From positions 5,958,843-6,022,842 of the forward strand of contig JAQPZY010001626.1 in assembly GCA_029931535.1 (NCBI GenBank): DNA of 64,000 nucleotides, written 5' to 3'. Each line of letters opens with the position of its first letter. Within the stretch, counting starts at the first letter, position 1. The DNA is from Margaritifera margaritifera. Lineage: Eukaryota; Mollusca; Bivalvia; Unionida; Margaritiferidae. The notes beneath the pieces were generated by a model, which saw only the letters and a list, made by a program, of their open reading frames with translations, did no database searches and was not told where the DNA came from. Position numbers and translations under genes: made by a program. Positions 58,165-64,000 of the stretch are shown in pieces.

Positions 58165-58280
58165 ATATTTCATCGAGTAGGTGAAAAACTCAATATTTGT
58201 ATAAGTGGCGAAGCCACGAGTGAAAATACTACACTTTTAAACCCACGAGATAAAATATATGAGTATTTCACTCGGAGCAA
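58165..58280. mobile_element. Possible MITE
   Basis: Partly inverted ends (cgagtaggtgaaaaactcaa versus atgagtatttcactcg) around an inner gtggcgaagccac hairpin. Confidence 0.4.
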
Positions 58281-58669
58281 ACACATTTTGTTTTTATTTT
58301 ATGCTCAAACGTACTGGCTCGCAATATGTAGAATAGACTGAAGTAACAGATTTCTTACTGCATCCCGCACGATAATGTCAGTGGTTTTACCATTAATTAA
58401 TGTTCTGCTGTATTTTGTATATATTAGCACAGAAAATATTAGTAGTAACATAATTCTCTTCCCCAATTCGAGGTAAAAAGGCACATTAGAAACAACAAAA
58501 TTGAGTAAGAAAAGTATATGCAGATTGTGAGATTTCAGTCTGATTCGTCTGCATGCAAGGCAGCCACAATCTTGGTCTTAATCTGATCATTCTTATTGAC
58601 GGTATTCCACTTCAGTGAATTAACAAAATTATTTCTCTTGGATAATTCCAATAATTCACGGCCTGGCAT

Positions 58670-59790
58670 AAAACAAAAGGATTTAGTATATATTTCATAA
58701 TGAGATATTGAAATGTATCAGTGGCAATATTACTTTTGGAACATATTTCGTTTTCCATTTAGGAAATACATCTGCCCATATTTATGTTATTTTAAAACTT
58801 GTGTTTCTATATTTAGGCCTCTCTCTCTCTCTCTCTCTCTCTCAGGATGAACAGATCTTAAAATATGTCGAGGCTGTAGTATACATTTATTGAATCAATG
58901 AAAAGGTGCCATTAGAAAATACCGGAAAATGAAATACAAACAACAAAATGTAGGCTTCAAGTATTAACTTGTTTACAAAAAGATTACACGTGAATCGTGC
59001 ACATTTTCAGTGACTGAACTTATTACCTGTTGCTATTTGATGCTCGGTGTCAACCATACAGAACTTGTTACTCTCTACGACAACTGTACAAGTTTTAGGA
59101 GAAAAAAAATTCTTCGCTAAATATATAGTAATAATTTTTTTTAAATTGGGATTTTTACTCTCATCTAAATCATAATCATGTTTGAAAATAGAGAAACAAT
59201 GGAGAAATAGAGCATTGATGAGTGTTGACTACAAACCGAAATTAAGTGACAATAGAAATTTTGGTACAACGTCAGTTACCGCACTTGACTTAAATTTTTG
59301 CCAAGACAACACAACTCACGTTTGAATGCACAAATATACAAAAAAAGGACTAATATCCTTATTGGTAAACTCACAATCCCAAAAACTTTTGTTTACAGAT
59401 GTTACGCTCTGAATTCTTTTGGAGACGACCGCTCTGTGATGTTTCTACAGTAACCCCACACAAACAATGTGTTAATTGTATCAATCCGCAAAGAAACGTG
59501 TCAACAAACATGAACTATATCTCGTAATATTTTAATGAAAGCAGTCATTAATTTGACCAAATACACAATTTAAAGCAGTATATGTAAGAGTTAAATTTGT
59601 AAAATGTCACTGTCCTGGAATTATTGTATAAATTTTTAAGTTAGTTTTATTGCTGTAATAATGCAGCCGTTAATCGCATTGACACACAATGGAGACAACC
59701 ACCCATGCAAATTGACCGTTTTTGTCTTTAAAAAAATATAATAAAAAGTAAAATCTGCATTGTTATAGTAGATATAGGGATTGATTTCAC
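58670..59790. repeat. Diverged duplicated segment, copy 2
   Basis: Partner of 54,770-56,260; contains a (CT)n run at about 58,818-58,842. Confidence 0.6.
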
Positions 59791-59891
59791 TCGTGAAGCG
59801 GAAACACTTTAAATTGTCCCTCGTGGCATGGCCACTTATGACAATACAATGTTTCCATTCACTTGTGAAATATTTCCTTATATCTACTAAA
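59766..59891. mobile_element. MITE-like inverted-repeat element, about 125 bp
   Basis: Ends agtagatatagg and ccttatatctact are inverse, and inner ttcactcgtgaagcggaaac matches the inverse gtttccattcacttgtgaa. The core has a ctcgtggcatggccacttatg hairpin. Confidence 0.65.
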
Positions 59892-60057
59892 CAAAACGTA
59901 GATATCTCTATTCAGCAACCTTATCAAAAGTTGTAAATTGTATAATCTTATTCGTAGTTCTCTTTTAGCTCAAAGTCATCCTGAGTATTCGTTGTTTAGT
60001 GAATTTATTTCTATATTTGTCATGTTTTCCACTCATACCGTACCTGTTCTTTTTATT

Positions 60058-61290
<1,233 letters not shown>

Positions 61291-61294
61291 CTGC

Positions 61295-61640
61295 AAACAC
61301 CCTCAGCTCAAGGCGGACAGTGGAAACACCCTCAGCTCAAGGCATATCACAGTGGAAACACCCTCAGCTCAAAACAGGCACAACACAACGGAAACACCCT
61401 CAGCTCAAGGCCCAGTGGAAACACCCTCAGCTCAAGGCATATGACATTGGAAACAACCTCAGTTCAAATCAAGGCACAGCACAACGGAAACACCCCCAGC
61501 TAAAGGCACAGTGGACACACCCTCAGCTCAAGGCACAGTGCAATCACCCTCAACTCAATGCACAGTGGAAGTACATCTTAGCTCAAGGCAAGGCGCATTG
61601 GAAATACCCTCAATTCAAGGCACAGTGGAAACTCAGTATA
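61295..61640. repeat. 27-bp minisatellite
   Basis: About 12 diverged units of ggaaacaccctcagctcaag plus gcacagt. The plus-strand translation repeats KHPQLKAQW, which is a by-product of the 27-bp period. Confidence 0.85.
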
Positions 61641-62220
61641 TATTTTCTTCATTTTAGTCATTGTTAAAAAGCAGTGATGTTTATCCAACTCTTTTATTTA
61701 TATCCATTTTATAAGATACACACATTGAAGTATATTCTAGAAATAAGGATGGCGGCAGCCGACACACGGCAGATGCATCGCTCTTGGAACTTTGTGAACT
61801 CTAAAGGTACTTGTAATAATAAAACGAGCGTTTACCACCCGAATAAAGTCTCTTAAGGTTTCCGTTGCTAACTGCAACAACACATTGTATGTCAGGTAAT
61901 GGGGATCAGTCGACTTCTCAATGTGTTCCGTGTGTTCAAGGGTTGCCTACATCGTCTCCTACTAATCGCCATGGCCTACACCCGACCTTTAACTAGGGGA
62001 CGATATATATATGTATGTAGCAGTGCTTTACTGCACTTCATCACAAAATTGGCCATGTAGTGCCAACAAATGGTTATGTTCCAACTATGTAAAATTGAAC
62101 TGCAGAAAAATTAGGAAAATAAAGCCCTCCAAATAAATGAATAACTAAGCACTACAAAATAAAATATAAAACGTGAAGACGTAAAGATTCTGTAAAATGT
62201 ATATAAAATAACAGAGAAAG
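61641..62220. other. Gene-free DNA
   Basis: Nothing supported. Confidence 0.45.
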
Positions 62221-62224
62221 ATAT

Positions 62225-63425
62225 CACATTTAAAATCCTTAAAGCGTGATTAAAATTTCAAAATACTTCTGTCTCACAGGATGGAAATCGACAAACTCGA
62301 CAAGAATCTGCTCCACTATCAGTGGACACTGCCATGGTACACACTCCGGTCAAGCTTCACCCTTTTAGAGGTATGCAAGTTAGGTATGTGTGTCCGATTT
62401 GCGATCGGCACAATATTATCTCATCTCTTCGATTGTTCTTTACGAGGGATACCACTCACTGATAGTGGGTTTGATGTTCTGATGTTTGTTTGTGGAATTG
62501 TAATTCCAAATATTTTGCCATGTATGACGAACATGCTGATTTATACAATATTTCAAGTCAGTATATGGAATCTTCCATTCGGAGACGGATGACTGCTTGG
62601 CAGCCCTGGCTGCTTTATCTGCCCTTCCATAACCCTTTGTCCCAATGTGACTAGGCAGCCAACATTACATAATACTTCTCCGTGATAATATGAGAATCTC
62701 ATGTTTCTCTAATATCTTGGATATTAACGGATTGTCAGATATAAGTCTGCAAGGATTTCAGTCTAAAAAGGGAATCCAAAAAAGATGATGTAACTTGTTT
62801 TTTTGAGACGTTTCAATATAGTATGTAATTTCTGCACTAAAACTTGAGGTTTTGTCCGGTAATCGTATCGAGATGGTGCCACGGGACCATCTGTATACAT
62901 GGACGCATGACTACACTAAAAGGCTCTAATTTCATTGAATTTACTCTGAAACAGGAAAGGATTTGTTGAAGACGTTTCGAATTCGCAAAGGTGAAAAATT
63001 ATTTTAGGAGGTTTTGATAACCATGGTGGAGATTCGGGGATACAGAATTTTGCAATATTTCCAACACTCATTTTTGTTGTTTCTAAGTGAACACTAATTC
63101 GTATACGTAAAGGTGGAATGAAGTTTGGTTTCTTAACGTACAAATGTTCGGTATTTGGGCCTAAACACTGCATCATATGCGGGGTAGATGGATTAGAAGA
63201 TAGTAGTTTGGTAGCATACTGAAGAGCTGGTTTCATTTTTCTGAGATAAAGTAACAGTTCGTTTGACTCTACGTAGTCGCTTTCTGAAGGGGAAGTTCTA
63301 AATAGACCCGACAGATTAATAGTCCCTGATAGTCCATCGGATCAGGCGCCTGGGGGTAGGATTTACAAGCTGATCCGTACACAATCGAGCCATAGTCAAG
63401 TTTTATGCATACCCTTTGAAGTATA
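62225..63425 (-). mobile_element. Non-LTR retrotransposon fragment: RT-RNase H junction and RNase H
   Basis: Minus-strand reading in order: KLDYGSIVYGSA (post-RT, near 63,390); an open frame 62,916-63,236 with ALQYATKLLSSNPSTP, PPLRIRI and PPWLSKPP; YTDGPVA (RNase H first Asp, near 62,890); then RADKAARAA, IPYTDLKYCINQHVRHTWQ and a zinc-knuckle-type tail. Stops and shifts are present, so it is a dead copy. It differs from the other two LINE fragments and fits RNase-H-bearing clades such as Jockey/I. Confidence 0.75.
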
Positions 63426-63429
63426 ACAG

Positions 63430-63900
63430 ATCAAGACGTCGTCAACATACAGTTCATGGCTTAAGGAATTTCACTATGCTAATAATTATGATAATGCACA
63501 TGGTGTGTGAGTGACATCATGGGGACGATGAATTAAAACATTTCACTATATTGTGAATTTTGATGTTGAACAGGGTGAGTGACAACAAGGGGACGATGAT
63601 TCCTTCTCCTAAATGTATACCCAAGATGTTATTTCGTACTATGATCTAGATTCTCGTTCTAAAGGATTTTGATAGTTGATAAATCTCGTAGATTCCCAAT
63701 CAGAAATATATAGACCAATTAGATACATATTTAATGGGGAGCCAGTGGATGTATATGTGTGTAATCTCTTAAACTTTACAAACAACACAGAAAACCTGAT
63801 AAAACTGGTACAGGACTGTTTTAATAAGTCGGAAACAACAGTTGCCAAAATGCCCGCCATAGTGTGCTAATTATCGAACAAAATTCCATGAAATTCAGTA
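63430..63900. other. Gene-free DNA with one unrecognised frame
   Basis: A 64-codon plus-strand frame at 63,676-63,870 (ends KMPAIVC) reads like protein (VDVYVCNLLNFTNNTENLI) but is unrecognised. Confidence 0.3.
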
Positions 63901-63902
63901 CT

Positions 63903-63904
<2 letters not shown>

Positions 63905-63959
<55 letters not shown>

Positions 63960-63995
63960 ATATGTTAATATATATAATATATCTATATATATATT
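63905..63995. repeat. (TA)n microsatellite
   Basis: TA run to about 63,963 followed by palindromic AT-rich sequence at the window end. Confidence 0.9.
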
Positions 63996-64000
63996 TGTTT

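Overview
The window looks like nuclear DNA of an invertebrate animal. It is AT-rich, has no bacterial operons, and carries non-LTR retrotransposon tails, long (TA)n runs, GA/TG microsatellites and several minisatellites. A mollusc, perhaps a bivalve, is my best guess, but this is inference from the style of the repeats and not proven by any gene here.

Positions 1 to about 16,740 hold a Polinton/Maverick (adintovirus-like) endogenous DNA virus. Nearly all core genes are on the minus strand, so they are read from right to left: protein-primed family B DNA polymerase, two tandem BIR (IAP-type) genes, an unrecognised gene, FtsK/A32-type packaging ATPase, small basic proteins, RVE integrase with chromodomain, penton-like minor capsid protein, PX/pVI-like protein, double jelly-roll major capsid protein, a Cys/His-rich protein and an adenain-like protease. 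Most are broken by one or a few stops or frameshifts. The protease and a coiled-coil gene are open. The polymerase N-terminus is cut short, and a plus-strand CCHC zinc-knuckle ORF occupies the adjoining DNA.

Both ends of the element carry short genes of a different style: B and A on the left, C and D on the right. Each has a TATA box. Each is followed, about 10-25 nt after the stop, by a sequence matching the metazoan replication-dependent histone mRNA 3' stem-loop, with purine-rich DNA behind it. Two of their three promoter regions also contain a perfect CRE (TGACGTCA). None of the four proteins looks like a histone. I regard these apparently histone-style, S-phase-type transcription units in a virus-like element as the most interesting feature of the window.

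From about 16.8 to 64 kb the DNA is host-like and gene-poor. It contains a palindromic foldback element (18.15-18.31 kb), several minisatellites, a second and much more decayed Polinton-type integrase (24.5-25.2 kb), a 50-bp satellite inside a roughly 5-kb diverged segmental duplication (25.4-30.6 kb versus 40.5-46.1 kb), a 3.65-kb inverted-repeat element (30.7-34.4 kb), an unrecognised ORF-rich degenerate block (35.0-37.9 kb), a virus-like gene remnant (47.0-47.8 kb), a 44-bp satellite (47.8-50.5 kb), three non-LTR retrotransposon fragments and MITE-like elements. No tRNA, rRNA or CRISPR was seen. No complete host gene could be supported; the best host candidate is a duplicated signal-peptide exon.
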